Below, piece by piece: positions 34,514 through 42,572 of a DNA stretch of 64,000 nt (position 1 is the stretch's first letter; the number at the start of each line of letters is the position of its first letter). Source of the stretch: Flavobacterium sp. LHD-85 (GTDB lineage: Bacteria; Bacteroidota; Bacteroidia; Flavobacteriales; Flavobacteriaceae); NCBI RefSeq assembly GCF_030929595.1, contig NZ_JAVFVR010000001.1:124001-188000 (forward strand), given 5' to 3'. The notes below the pieces were generated by a model. The model was not told where the DNA came from. It made no database searches and worked only from the letters and a program-made list of their open reading frames with translations. The translations under genes and the position numbers were made by a program.

Positions 34514-35584
34514 TTACTTTTTAAGAAGATTTTTTTTTTCCGTACTCTCAAAAACGTTACAAATTTCAATGCCGCTATTATAATCAGTAATATAATCCTG
34601 TTCATTTTTATAAAGTGTGTAAATAAGAACAAGTAATTTCCTTTCTAAAGCAACAATCCCCGTCCTGCCTGGTTTCCCTCTATCCTTTAACTGATTAAAA
34701 TAGGTTTTTAGGTTTTTGTTATGAATAATAGAACAGACTCCTGCCATATATAAAGCTGCCCTGATATGCGCATTTCCCCTTTTGGAGATACGCGGTCGCC
34801 AAGAGAGCGTGCCGGATTCTTTCATGATCACGTCCAGTCCGACATAGCTTACCAGTTGGCGCCTACCTCCAATATTGGCAAAACCGTCCGTCTCTGCTAT
34901 AACGGTAATAGCAGTTACGAAGTTGATTCCTGGAATTGTAATGGTATGGCAAATCCGTTTCCATAACTCAGGATCACTTGCTGCCAGTTCGCGCATTTGC
35001 TTTTCAATATCAACAAGTTGTCTGCTGGCTAGCAAAACACGTTCTTCCAAACGCTCCACGCTATGGGGAAAAGCTTGAAAAGAATGATTCAGCGCATGCA
35101 GCTGGTTTGTCAGTGAATTCCTGTCTCTGATAAGTGCCATACGTTCCCTGCTCAATCTTTTTAAGACACGCATTTTATCACTGGGACGATTCCATGAGGT
35201 AAGCTGACGCTCCAGTCCCATGCGTGCCAGCATAGAAGCATCACTTTTATCTGTTTTATTTTTCTCATCCAGACTTTTGGCATATTGCTTTCCCTTTGCA
35301 GGCTGAATGATACTTAAAGAATATCCCACATCTGAGAGAAAATAAGCCGCTTCTTCATGATAAGTTCCAGTTGCTTCCATATTGACGTACATGACAAGGT
35401 ACTCTTCTTTCTTTTTATCAAGCCATTCTCCAAGTTTAACAAACCCGCTCCTGTTGTTGTCAAATACTCGTGAGGCAACTGCCTTGACCTTCAATTCGTC
35501 GGTAAAGAAAGACAGGCAGCAGTCAATCTTTTTCATTGATACATCAATACCCAGACATTGTTTCAGTATTGCTTTTTTACTCAT
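34514..35584 (-). CDS. IS110-family transposase
   Basis: The start is placed at 35584 (MSKKAILKQCLGIDVSMKK), giving 356 residues. The N-terminal RuvC-like DEDD domain shows GIDVSMKKIDCC, NMEATGTYHEE and DKSDASMLARM, and the C-terminal Transposase_20 domain shows IPGINFVTAITVIAE and SKRGNAHIRAALYM with the catalytic Ser. IS110 enzymes are guided by a structured RNA from the non-coding end of the element, which in this orientation would be 35600-36100. The reading frame is intact, so the copy may be active. Confidence 0.92.
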   Translation of the reverse strand: MSKKAILKQCLGIDVSMKKIDCCLSFFTDELKVKAVASRVFDNNRSGFVKLGEWLDKKKEEYLVMYVNMEATGTYHEEAAYFLSDVGYSLSIIQPAKGKQYAKSLDEKNKTDKSDASMLARMGLERQLTSWNRPSDKMRVLKRLSRERMALIRDRNSLTNQLHALNHSFQAFPHSVERLEERVLLASRQLVDIEKQMRELAASDPELWKRICHTITIPGINFVTAITVIAETDGFANIGGRRQLVSYVGLDVIMKESGTLSWRPRISKRGNAHIRAALYMAGVCSIIHNKNLKTYFNQLKDRGKPGRTGIVALERKLLVLIYTLYKNEQDYITDYNSGIEICNVFESTEKKNLLKK

Positions 35585-35599
35585 AACTTTTTTGTTATT

Positions 35600-36050
35600 A
35601 AAAGAAATTGATCCAGAGAGATATCCCACAGTCTATACTCATCTTTCTACACAGGCTCGGGGGATTTAGACCTCCGGCTTAAAATACTATAGAGACTCAT
35701 GGATAGAATACGGTAAAGGTAGATTCTTGCTTATGCATACATCATAAAGCTAAAATGTTGCAGGTTGTTTGGACACTCTTTTGCCACTTCCTCCCTATAT
35801 CAATATCTTGTGATTATCGTTTTAAATTACAACTTTTAAAAAGAGCAGGATGAATCGGAAAACGTTTTTTATACGCTTAAGTTCCGATTCTCCCGTCTTA
35901 GTGAAAGATAAAATACTCATGATTCGAACAACCATAATTGGAATAAGGTAAAATCTTGCCATGCATACATGTTAAACATGCTGTGGAGTTGTGTTAGTTA
36001 CTCTTAGAACTGAATTGTCTCTTTCGCTGTAAGTAATTTAATAGAATTAA
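35600..36050 (-). ncRNA. Candidate IS110 bridge RNA region with imperfect repeats
   Basis: The 5' non-coding side of the IS110 transposase is where bridge RNAs of IS110-group elements lie. Two imperfect copies of GAATA(C/A)GGTAAA...TCTTGC..ATGCATACAT occur at 35706-35742 and 35941-35970, each preceded by ACTCATG. No secondary structure was computed. The call rests on family knowledge and position. Confidence 0.35.
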
Positions 36051-36239
36051 TTATCCCATAAAATAGGATGTAGAGTTATAATAAATACCCTTAACCTAGT
36101 CTGTTGAATTACTTCTGCTAAAGTATGAGTTGTGTTTTGAGATGCTTGAAATGAATTCAGCATCTCAAAACAACTTGCCCTGCGGGGCTGGAAAAAACCT
36201 CCAAAGTCGGCTTTTTTTTAAATTATGACCGGACATGAA

Positions 36240-36581
36240 TCAGTCTGAACTGCTTTTTTTATTTTCCTTTAGATATCTGCTGTGAAGCATGTCCAGCAGA
36301 TCCCCTTCTTCTAATGGGATCAGCATTTCAATCACTTTAAGAAGGCTGTAAACATATCGTTCAGTCTGCTTGTGATTGTTCTCACTTATTTCAATTCCTT
36401 CCAGCGCCAGCATTCCTGCTTTAAGCAGATCCATAATCATGGTAAAAAGATCAGAATACCCACTAACATTTATGTTGAGATTGTAGACGTCTTTTCTTGT
36501 TTTTGACGCTGGCTTGAGCATTACAAAATAATGCTCTGGATTCTCAACCATATCCCTTAATTTGATTTTATTTTTTCCCAT
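36240..36581 (-). CDS. HEPN-operon small protein A' (paralog of the gene at 37751)
   Basis: The 113-residue protein is of unknown family. It aligns with the 116-residue protein at 37751 through the pattern Y.(S)LF...D.LK..ML.LE, and both end with a VLEIA/IEML..LLP..EGDLLD.LH..YLKENK block. It is last in the five-gene HEPN operon, 51 bp after gene B'. It is mostly alpha-helical with no signal peptide. The function is unknown. Confidence 0.68.
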   Translation of the reverse strand: MGKNKIKLRDMVENPEHYFVMLKPASKTRKDVYNLNINVSGYSDLFTMIMDLLKAGMLALEGIEISENNHKQTERYVYSLLKVIEMLIPLEEGDLLDMLHSRYLKENKKSSSD

Positions 36582-36632
36582 ATCAGTATATTTTATCAGT
36601 TAAATCGATCCTCTCTGGATGATGCAGTAATT

Positions 36633-37196
36633 TCATTGTTCTGCATTGTCTGTACTCAGGCTCACTTTTTTTATTTTTTCTATCCCTCTATCACGCATAA
36701 GCTGGCTTGCATCAAGCATCTTGACAAGATAGATGTAGGGAGTTATGAGATCATAATCAAATTCTTCAGTGAATGGAGAGAGTGACAGGTGTGCAATTTC
36801 AAAAAGGAAAAATTCAAATTTAGCTATGGTATTCTGTTCAAATGCTTTCTGAAATACTGTGAATGGATTCTCATACTCCTGCTCTGTCAGTGAAGCCATA
36901 TCAAGTTTTGACTTACAGACGCATGATTCTTTAACTTTCCATTTTCTGTTTTTGTACTGCAGAAGAAAACATGCTTTCACAAAAGAGCTGAAAGCACAGC
37001 GAAAAACAAGCAGCTGTCCGGGATATCTTATCCTGCATACTTCTGTTTTATGTATATACAGAAATGTCTCACTGAGCACTTCCTTATATGAATCAAGATG
37101 GGCAAAGTCAAAAAAAGCATCCATAACCTCAAAAGGATTTTTAATCTCATAGCCTGCCCAAAACTTGGTTTCAAAGGATTTTATATTCTTTTTCAT
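36633..37196 (-). CDS. HEPN-operon protein B' (paralog of the gene at 37193)
   Basis: The 187-residue protein shares with its upstream neighbour the order FETKFWAG....NPF, DFAHLD.YK, KWK(V/I)KES, SLT..EY(E/D)NP, FEFFL.EI..LSLSPF and TPYI.L(V/I)K(M/L)LDA...RGIEK. These blocks are close enough for a recent duplication. Its start overlaps the upstream stop by 4 bp (ATGA), so translation is coupled. No known domain is recognised. Both B copies have conserved aromatic and Trp positions. Confidence 0.7.
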   Translation of the reverse strand: MKKNIKSFETKFWAGYEIKNPFEVMDAFFDFAHLDSYKEVLSETFLYIHKTEVCRIRYPGQLLVFRCAFSSFVKACFLLQYKNRKWKVKESCVCKSKLDMASLTEQEYENPFTVFQKAFEQNTIAKFEFFLFEIAHLSLSPFTEEFDYDLITPYIYLVKMLDASQLMRDRGIEKIKKVSLSTDNAEQ

Positions 37197-37738
37197 GTCA
37201 TGTTTCTTTTTTGTTTTTTTTCAATGCCTCTTTCATTGATAAGCTCTCCTGCATCCAGCAGTTTTATCAAATGGATATAGGGAGTGGTTATATCAGAGTC
37301 GGGATCTGAACCGAAAGGAGATAATGAAAGCTCTGTGATTTCGCTCAAGAAGAATTCAAATTCCTGCAGTGTTTTCTCTTCAAATGCATTTTGAATCGCC
37401 AGATAAGGATTGTCGTATTCTTCTTTGGTCAGGGAAGAAAGATGAAATACCGTTTCAGAGCGGGTTGACTCTTTTATTTTCCATTTTTTGCTTTTATCCA
37501 GCATCCAGTAGCAGACTCTGACAAACGAACACACAGCTGTGTAAAAAACAAAAACGTTGCAGGGAGCTTCCTGCTTGTATACTTTACCCTTATAACAGTG
37601 AAGAACTGCTTGGGTTAGGTTCTGTTTATAATAATCAAGATGGGCAAAATCAAGAACTTCTTCTAATGCGCTGAATGGGTTTCCCGTTCTGAACCCTGCC
37701 CAGAATCTTGTTTCGAAAGTTATTTTATTCTTTTTCAT
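37193..37738 (-). CDS. HEPN-operon protein B
   Basis: The 181-residue protein is a close paralog of the next gene. Shared blocks include FETRFWAGFRTGNPFSALEE, KQNLTQAVLHC, KKWKIKESTRSE, SLTKEEYDNPYLAIQNAF and FEFFLSEITELSLSPF. It has no signal peptide or known motif. It lies 12 bp after gene A and overlaps B' by 4 bp. The A-B-B'-A' symmetry suggests that two related heterocomplexes, or one four-subunit complex, work with the HEPN protein. Confidence 0.7.
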   Translation of the reverse strand: MKKNKITFETRFWAGFRTGNPFSALEEVLDFAHLDYYKQNLTQAVLHCYKGKVYKQEAPCNVFVFYTAVCSFVRVCYWMLDKSKKWKIKESTRSETVFHLSSLTKEEYDNPYLAIQNAFEEKTLQEFEFFLSEITELSLSPFGSDPDSDITTPYIHLIKLLDAGELINERGIEKKQKRNMT

Positions 37739-37750
37739 AATTTCCAGAGA

Positions 37751-38101
37751 TTATCCGTTATCATTTTCCTTATTGATCTCCAAATAAAGCTTGTGCAGTT
37801 TATCAAGCCCTTCGGATTCGGAGCATGGCAGAAGCTGTAATGCAATTTCCAAAACGCTTGTAAGATGAAAAGCGGGATCCTGAATCTGGCTGGAGTTTTC
37901 AAGATCGGAATTCTCAAGCGTATGGAGGGCTATTTTCAGAGGATCCTGTACAGCAAACATCAGATTGATGTAACTTGTAAATTTTAGGCTTGCATAATAA
38001 ATGCCTTCTTTGTCTTTCTGCGGGGTCAGGGTTCTGAAAAAGAAACTCTCTGTCAGCTCTTTGACAAATTCACCCGCTGTTTTGGTTTCATTTGTTTCCA
38101 T
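37751..38101 (-). CDS. HEPN-operon small protein A
   Basis: The 116-residue acidic helical protein of unknown family is related to the last gene of the operon (LKFTSYINLMFAVQDPLKIALHTLE, VLEIALQLLPCSESEGLDKLHKLYLEINKE). It lies 8 bp after the HEPN gene. It is too small for an enzyme of known type and may be an antitoxin or adaptor. Confidence 0.68.
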   Translation of the reverse strand: METNETKTAGEFVKELTESFFFRTLTPQKDKEGIYYASLKFTSYINLMFAVQDPLKIALHTLENSDLENSSQIQDPAFHLTSVLEIALQLLPCSESEGLDKLHKLYLEINKENDNG

Positions 38102-38109
38102 AATTTCTG

Positions 38110-38976
38110 CTATTTTATTTTCTCAGGTTCTTCCTTTTCGGCTTTCTCCAGCCTGTCAAGCTGATCTTGAATCAGAATATCAGCCTGCTTTCTAAATTTC
38201 CCGCATCTTTCTTCCATAAGCTGGTAATAAAGATAATCAACATCGTTAGCCTTGGCGAAACGCAGTGCGTGGGACTGCTGTTTAAGCAGATTAAACATTG
38301 CTCTGTCTTCCTTGCTCTGGCGTGGAAAGAAATCTGCAGTAATGCTTGAAAAGTATTCGCAGAGACTGAACAGATGCTCCATTGCAAAATGGCTTGGGGT
38401 GTAGCCTGTAAAGGAACGAATCAGGGAAAGGCAGGTCTGCTCCACTATCTGATGAAGCGCAAACATTTTCAGCTCATACGAATTTGAAGCATCATCGTCA
38501 TTGTAAACCAAGTCCCAGATTGTGATGGCAATATTGCTCCTGTTTGCAACATAGTTTGATGTCAGTTTTAAGCTTCGTTTTGGGGTTTCGCTAATGTTTA
38601 AATACGGAGGATTGTTTATGTCCTGAAATAAAAGCTCTGCATTCTGCATGATCTGCCAAAAGAAAAACTGCTGGTCTTGACCAAGATTTTTCAGGCTCTG
38701 CACATGGTGCAGAAGAATAGTGGTAGTCAAACTCCCTTTAGTCTTCGTTTTAATTTTATCGCGTATGTCATTGCTTGCATTCTCTATAGTTTCCGATACA
38801 AAAACCAAAAGGTACAAATGCACATGTTCTTTGCGTATCCCATGATCGGGATAAACCTTTCTGCTTGAGCTGTAAGCCGTATCATTACTGCCGAAACAGT
38901 AAACTGCTGATGTCTTGATGTGCTCTGTAATTGCCTGAATTACTTGTTTTTGCTGTGAAATTTCAATTGTTTTCAT
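38110..38976 (-). CDS. HEPN-domain protein with degenerate N-terminal nucleotidyltransferase-like domain
   Basis: In the 288-residue protein, residues about 1-100 look like a minimal nucleotidyltransferase with a relic of the GS motif (VYCFGSNDTAY), but the usual DxD is replaced by HLYLLV. The C-terminal part has the HEPN signature ending GYTPSHFAMEHLFSLCEYF (about 195-215), the counterpart of the RxxxxH-type active loop, here spaced as Arg-x8-His. HEPN proteins are often RNases in toxin-antitoxin and defence systems. It is the first gene of a five-gene operon, divergent from an XRE regulator. Confidence 0.8.
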   Translation of the reverse strand: MKTIEISQQKQVIQAITEHIKTSAVYCFGSNDTAYSSSRKVYPDHGIRKEHVHLYLLVFVSETIENASNDIRDKIKTKTKGSLTTTILLHHVQSLKNLGQDQQFFFWQIMQNAELLFQDINNPPYLNISETPKRSLKLTSNYVANRSNIAITIWDLVYNDDDASNSYELKMFALHQIVEQTCLSLIRSFTGYTPSHFAMEHLFSLCEYFSSITADFFPRQSKEDRAMFNLLKQQSHALRFAKANDVDYLYYQLMEERCGKFRKQADILIQDQLDRLEKAEKEEPEKIK

Positions 38977-39055
38977 AATTTTACTTTTTTTAGTTAATAC
39001 TTGTGTGAAAAATTGTATTTTTGTTTAACACACAGCCAAGTAAGTGATTAGTTGT

Positions 39056-39090
39056 ACTGTACCGTATCAATTTGTATCATACCGTACAGT
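39056..39090. promoter_or_regulatory. Palindromic operator between the HEPN operon and the XRE regulator
   Basis: ACTGTACCGTAT (39056-39067) and ATACCGTACAGT (39079-39090) form a near-perfect inverted repeat with one mismatch. TATCATAC occurs again at about 39103, giving extra half-sites. The location between two divergent promoters suggests autorepression of both by the XRE protein. Confidence 0.6.
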
Positions 39091-39137
39091 AAAATTTCTA
39101 TATCATACAGCAGACTTACTTTTTTATTCTTAATTAT

Positions 39138-39145
39138 TATCTTTG
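39138..39145 (+). promoter_or_regulatory. -7 box of the XRE regulator, predicting a leaderless message
   Basis: TATCTTTG matches TAnnTTTG exactly and ends 4 bp before the ATG at 39150, so transcription would begin at or next to the start codon. Confidence 0.5.
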
Positions 39146-39149
39146 AGCT

Positions 39150-39557
39150 ATGAGTACATCAACAAAACCAAGTCACATGGGGCGTAAAATCAGCCGTATC
39201 CGTGAACTGAAAGACATGAAACAGGAAGCGCTGGCACAGGCTATGGGGACAAACCAGCAGGCGATTTCTATTATGGAAAATAGTGAAACGATTGAAGAAG
39301 AAAAACTAGTTGAAGTAGCAAAAGCTTTAGGTGTAACTGTGGAAGCAATTAAGAATTTTTCAGAAGAAGGCGTATTTAATTATTTCAACACTTTTAATGA
39401 TTCAGGCAATAATACTTTTGCAAATAATGTATGCAATTTTAATCCATTAGATAAATTAATCGAATCCCACGAACATCAGATCAAGCTTTACGAACGTTTG
39501 GTTCAGGCAGAAAAAGATAAAGTCGAGTATTTGGAAAAGTTACTAAAAGCAAAATAA
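39150..39557 (+). CDS. XRE-family transcriptional regulator with coiled-coil tail
   Basis: The 135-residue protein has an N-terminal HTH_3 domain (GRKISRIRELKDMKQEALAQAMGTNQQAIS, residues about 11-65), an Asn-rich linker and a C-terminal coiled coil (IKLYERLVQAEKDKVEYLEKLL). Similar proteins are common on Bacteroidota mobile elements. It is divergent from the HEPN operon with a palindromic operator between them, so it probably represses that operon. It is followed by a hairpin terminator. Confidence 0.88.
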   Translation: MSTSTKPSHMGRKISRIRELKDMKQEALAQAMGTNQQAISIMENSETIEEEKLVEVAKALGVTVEAIKNFSEEGVFNYFNTFNDSGNNTFANNVCNFNPLDKLIESHEHQIKLYERLVQAEKDKVEYLEKLLKAK

Positions 39558-39584
39558 TGCTTTTATAAAAGACATATTAATTCC

Positions 39585-39610
39585 AAAAAGAGGCTTTCGA
39601 GTCTCTTTTT
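39585..39610 (+). terminator. Terminator of the XRE gene
   Basis: AAAAAGAG and CTCTTTTT pair with an inner GCTTTCGAGT and a T run. It lies 28 bp after the XRE stop. Confidence 0.7.
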
Positions 39611-39658
39611 TGTTTTAAAATTATTTGTTCAACTATTTTACAATACCAAATAAATACC

Positions 39659-39916
39659 ATGAATAAAACAATCAAGCTAAGGGTAAAGAAAGAAATTGAA
39701 GAGGATAAAGAGCTTAAAGTACTAAAACTAAAAGGCACTTTAATTTCCAGAGGCTATACTGAAATTATCCACATAGCTGATGAAAACGAAGATTTCCACT
39801 TAAATACTTTTACCACATTACAAGATCAAAAAAAAGAAGTTGAGAACTATATATTAGATTATATTTCTTCTCATAATGTAAATGATATTATTACTCTAGT
39901 CAGCACTGTTAAGTAG
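39659..39916 (+). CDS. Small hypothetical protein after the XRE gene
   Basis: The 85-residue charged protein (MNKTIKLRVKKEIEEDKEL; later NYILDYISSHNVNDIITLV) is predicted to be alpha/beta with no known family or signal peptide. It is separated from the XRE gene by a terminator and may lie at the far edge of the mobile element, where base composition falls back to AT-rich. Function unknown. Confidence 0.5.
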   Translation: MNKTIKLRVKKEIEEDKELKVLKLKGTLISRGYTEIIHIADENEDFHLNTFTTLQDQKKEVENYILDYISSHNVNDIITLVSTVK

Positions 39917-40258
39917 TATTTAAACTTTTTTAGTTCTTAAAAAATTGATAAACTTATATAATGTTAGGTATCTGAAAAAAACTTCTTTTTTATTGGTTTC
40001 ATTTATATCTATTTTATATCTACCTAGCCCTATTAACAAGCAAAAATATATAAACTTAGGTGCGGTTTGTTTGAAACTACCGATAGCTTTAAATCGAAAA
40101 TACTATACACGTTTAGTCAACAGAAGTTATTTATAGATACCACAGAACGATTATTAACTAATGGGCATATAAGGTTAATTTAAAAAAGCAGATTATGGAA
40201 ATTTAATTCAGTTTTAATGTTTTACCTAATCTTTTTATGTATATAGAATACTTGAATC

Positions 40259-42088
40259 TTAAGATTCGAAAGACTGTATGGTAACCAATTTATTATAAAC
40301 CCCATTATACGCGATTAATTCATTATGAGTTCCCTGCTCTACGATTTTTCCTTTTTGCATTACGACAATAACATCTGCTTTCCGAATTGTAGAGAGACGG
40401 TGTGCAATTACTATTGAAGTTCTATTTTGCATCATGTTTTCAAGTGCTACCTGAACAAATTTTTCACCCTCAGTATCCAATGCTGATGTTGCTTCATCCA
40501 ATATCATAATTTTTGGATTTTTGAGCGCTGCACGTGCAATAGATAAACGTTGTTTTTGACCTCCTGATAATTTATTTCCGCTGTCTCCTATGTTAGTGTA
40601 AATTCCTAAAGGCAATTCTTTTACAAATTCATAGGCATTCGCGATTTTCAGCGCGTCAATAATTTCGTCGTCATTAGCGTCTAATTTTCCTAAAGCAATA
40701 TTGGCTTTTATGGTCTCATTAAATAAAATACTTTCTTGTGTAACCAACCCTATCAAGCCACGAAGCGATTGTAAATTCATTTCTTTGATATCGATTCCGT
40801 CAATAGCAATAGTTCCTTCGTTTACATCATAAAAACGAGTCAATAAACCGGCAATGGTACTTTTTCCACTTCCTGATTCTCCCACAAGTGCAACGGTTTG
40901 CCCTTTTTTAATTTGAAGAGAAAAGTCTGTTAGAACATTTTCATCTTCGTATTTAAAGTTGATATTTTGGACATTAATTTCACTGTCAAAAGTTGTTTTT
41001 TCAAGTGCTTTTCTTTTAGATGTAATCGTGTTCTCCTTTTCCAGAATTTCTAAAACACGTTCAGCCGCAGCATTTCCTTTTTTTATTGTATACGAAGCTT
41101 TAGATATTGATTTAGCAGGTGTTAGGATATTATAAGCTAATCCCGTATAGGTAATAAATTCAGCACCTTTTAATGTGTCTTCTATCAAAACCATTTGTCC
41201 CCCATACCAAAGCAAAATGGCAATAATCATAATTCCCATAAATTCGCTTGCGGGAGAAGCAAGATTTTGGCGATTTCCAATACTATTTGACAATTTAAAA
41301 AAGCGTTCAGTCGAATTTTGAAAAACGCGATTGAAATATTTTTCAGAATTATATCCTTTTACTACTTTTAATCCTCCAAGTGTTTCCTCAATAGTCGATA
41401 GAAATGTCCCTTGCTCTTCCTGTGCCTTAGTAGATTTTCTTTTTAATTGTTTTCCAATCAAGGAGATGATATAACCCGAAATCGGAATAAAAACAAATGT
41501 AAAAAGCGTTAGTTTTATGCTTATCGCAAGCATTGCTACTATGGTGAAGATAATGGTTAATGGTTCCTTTACAATAAGTTCTAGAATGGCTAAAAAGGAC
41601 GTTTGAACCTCGTTTACATCGGCAGAAATCCTTGAAATCATATCGCCTTTTCTTTTTTCTGAGAAAAATGCCAATGGTAATTCTAATGTTTTTTTATACA
41701 TCGCATTTCGAATGTCCTTTAGAATAGCATTTCTTAAATACGTAATAAAAAACATAGCAAAATAGTCGGAGATGTTTTTTAATAAAAAAATTGCAATTAT
41801 TCCCGTTACTAAAATTGATAAAGTATATCCAATGCCATTTGCATCTGTTATTAAAGTTAAATAATAACTTAGATAATCTGATAAGTATTTTTTTAATTCC
41901 CAAATTCCCTTGTAAATTGGAAGGATATAATTTTTTTTTGATTGCCCAAACAATACATCCATCATAGGTATTAAAGAAACAAACGAAAGTGTTCCGAATA
42001 AGGCATACAAAACATTAAAAAAAATGTTTAAATAAACATATTTTTTATACGGATATACAAAGGGTAATATTTTTTTGAAATTACTCAT
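40259..42088 (-). CDS. ABC transporter, fused permease and ATP-binding domains (MsbA-like)
   Basis: The 609-residue half-transporter has an N-terminal six-helix exporter domain (about 15-335) and a nucleotide-binding domain with Walker A GESGSGKS (near 400), signature LSGGQKQ (near 504), Walker B ILDEATSALD (near 527) and an IAHRLST switch. The protein would act as a homodimer in the inner membrane. Lipid A/lipid export is the default assumption for MsbA-like proteins. No C39 peptidase domain is present, so it is not a bacteriocin-type exporter. It may be unrelated to the peptide cluster that follows at 42.6 kb. Confidence 0.9.
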   Translation of the reverse strand: MSNFKKILPFVYPYKKYVYLNIFFNVLYALFGTLSFVSLIPMMDVLFGQSKKNYILPIYKGIWELKKYLSDYLSYYLTLITDANGIGYTLSILVTGIIAIFLLKNISDYFAMFFITYLRNAILKDIRNAMYKKTLELPLAFFSEKRKGDMISRISADVNEVQTSFLAILELIVKEPLTIIFTIVAMLAISIKLTLFTFVFIPISGYIISLIGKQLKRKSTKAQEEQGTFLSTIEETLGGLKVVKGYNSEKYFNRVFQNSTERFFKLSNSIGNRQNLASPASEFMGIMIIAILLWYGGQMVLIEDTLKGAEFITYTGLAYNILTPAKSISKASYTIKKGNAAAERVLEILEKENTITSKRKALEKTTFDSEINVQNINFKYEDENVLTDFSLQIKKGQTVALVGESGSGKSTIAGLLTRFYDVNEGTIAIDGIDIKEMNLQSLRGLIGLVTQESILFNETIKANIALGKLDANDDEIIDALKIANAYEFVKELPLGIYTNIGDSGNKLSGGQKQRLSIARAALKNPKIMILDEATSALDTEGEKFVQVALENMMQNRTSIVIAHRLSTIRKADVIVVMQKGKIVEQGTHNELIAYNGVYNKLVTIQSFES

Positions 42089-42315
42089 TTTTATGGTTTT
42101 ATTTTCTGCAATGGCAATCGCCCTCTCGAGTTACTCCAGCAATATTATTTTTTTCTGATTATTCGGCTAAGTAAGCTGAAACCTAAATTTATTCGTTTTG
42201 ATCCAGAATTAAATAATTAATTCACTTAGGAGATTTTTGACTGCACAAAATTAATCCTATTATCTTATTTCCTCTTTCTTTTTGTTCCTTTTTCTTTAGC
42301 CAGCTAAGATATAAT

Positions 42316-42432
42316 TCAATTAACCTGCTTTAGAACTTCTTCTATATAGCCAAGTTTAAACTCATAACTGTATTTAATTTGTTTTTCCATAAAATCTCCC
42401 AAAATAGCGTCTAACTTTTTGGGGACAGTTCA
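42316..42432 (-). pseudogene. IS3-family remnant: terminal repeat and start of the transposase OrfA
   Basis: On the minus strand, a sequence containing TGTCCCCAAAAAGTTAGACG (within 42405-42432) matches the usual end of IS3/IS150-type elements. Fifteen bp later ATG at 42390 starts MEKQIKYSYEFKLGYIEEVL, an OrfA N-terminus, which meets a TGA stop at 42316-42318. Downstream frames (LSWLKKKEQKERG) look like a frameshifted continuation. No second end is seen. The rest of the 483-bp gap holds nothing recognisable. Confidence 0.65.
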
Positions 42433-42572
42433 GAAGGTTGTTTAGTTTATAACTGCGACAACACTATAAATAGTTGATTTTATGAGAATCTTAAATGAAA
42501 TAATTAGTCACCAACACATCTGACACATTACCAATACAAAAACTCTTATCAATAACTATGAAACACTACCAT

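Larger units (their letters stand above)
34440..36100 (-). mobile_element. IS110-family insertion sequence (approximate limits)
   Basis: The transposase gene and its roughly 500-bp gene-free 5' flank form one unit. IS110 elements lack terminal inverted repeats and do not always duplicate the target, so the ends cannot be set by eye. The limits are set by the end of the DUF5712 gene on one side and the start of the next operon's terminator region on the other. Confidence 0.5.

Noticed and set aside
39945..40136. Plus-strand ORF of 63 codons before the MsbA-like gene
   Set aside because: It has no recognisable domain, a poor start context and AT-rich composition, so it could be chance. Kept out of the feature list.
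40259..42088. The MsbA-like ABC gene as a bacteriocin-type exporter for the nearby peptides
   Set aside because: It has no C39 peptidase domain and the peptides lack a double-glycine leader, so an AxA signal-peptidase route fits better. A link is not excluded.
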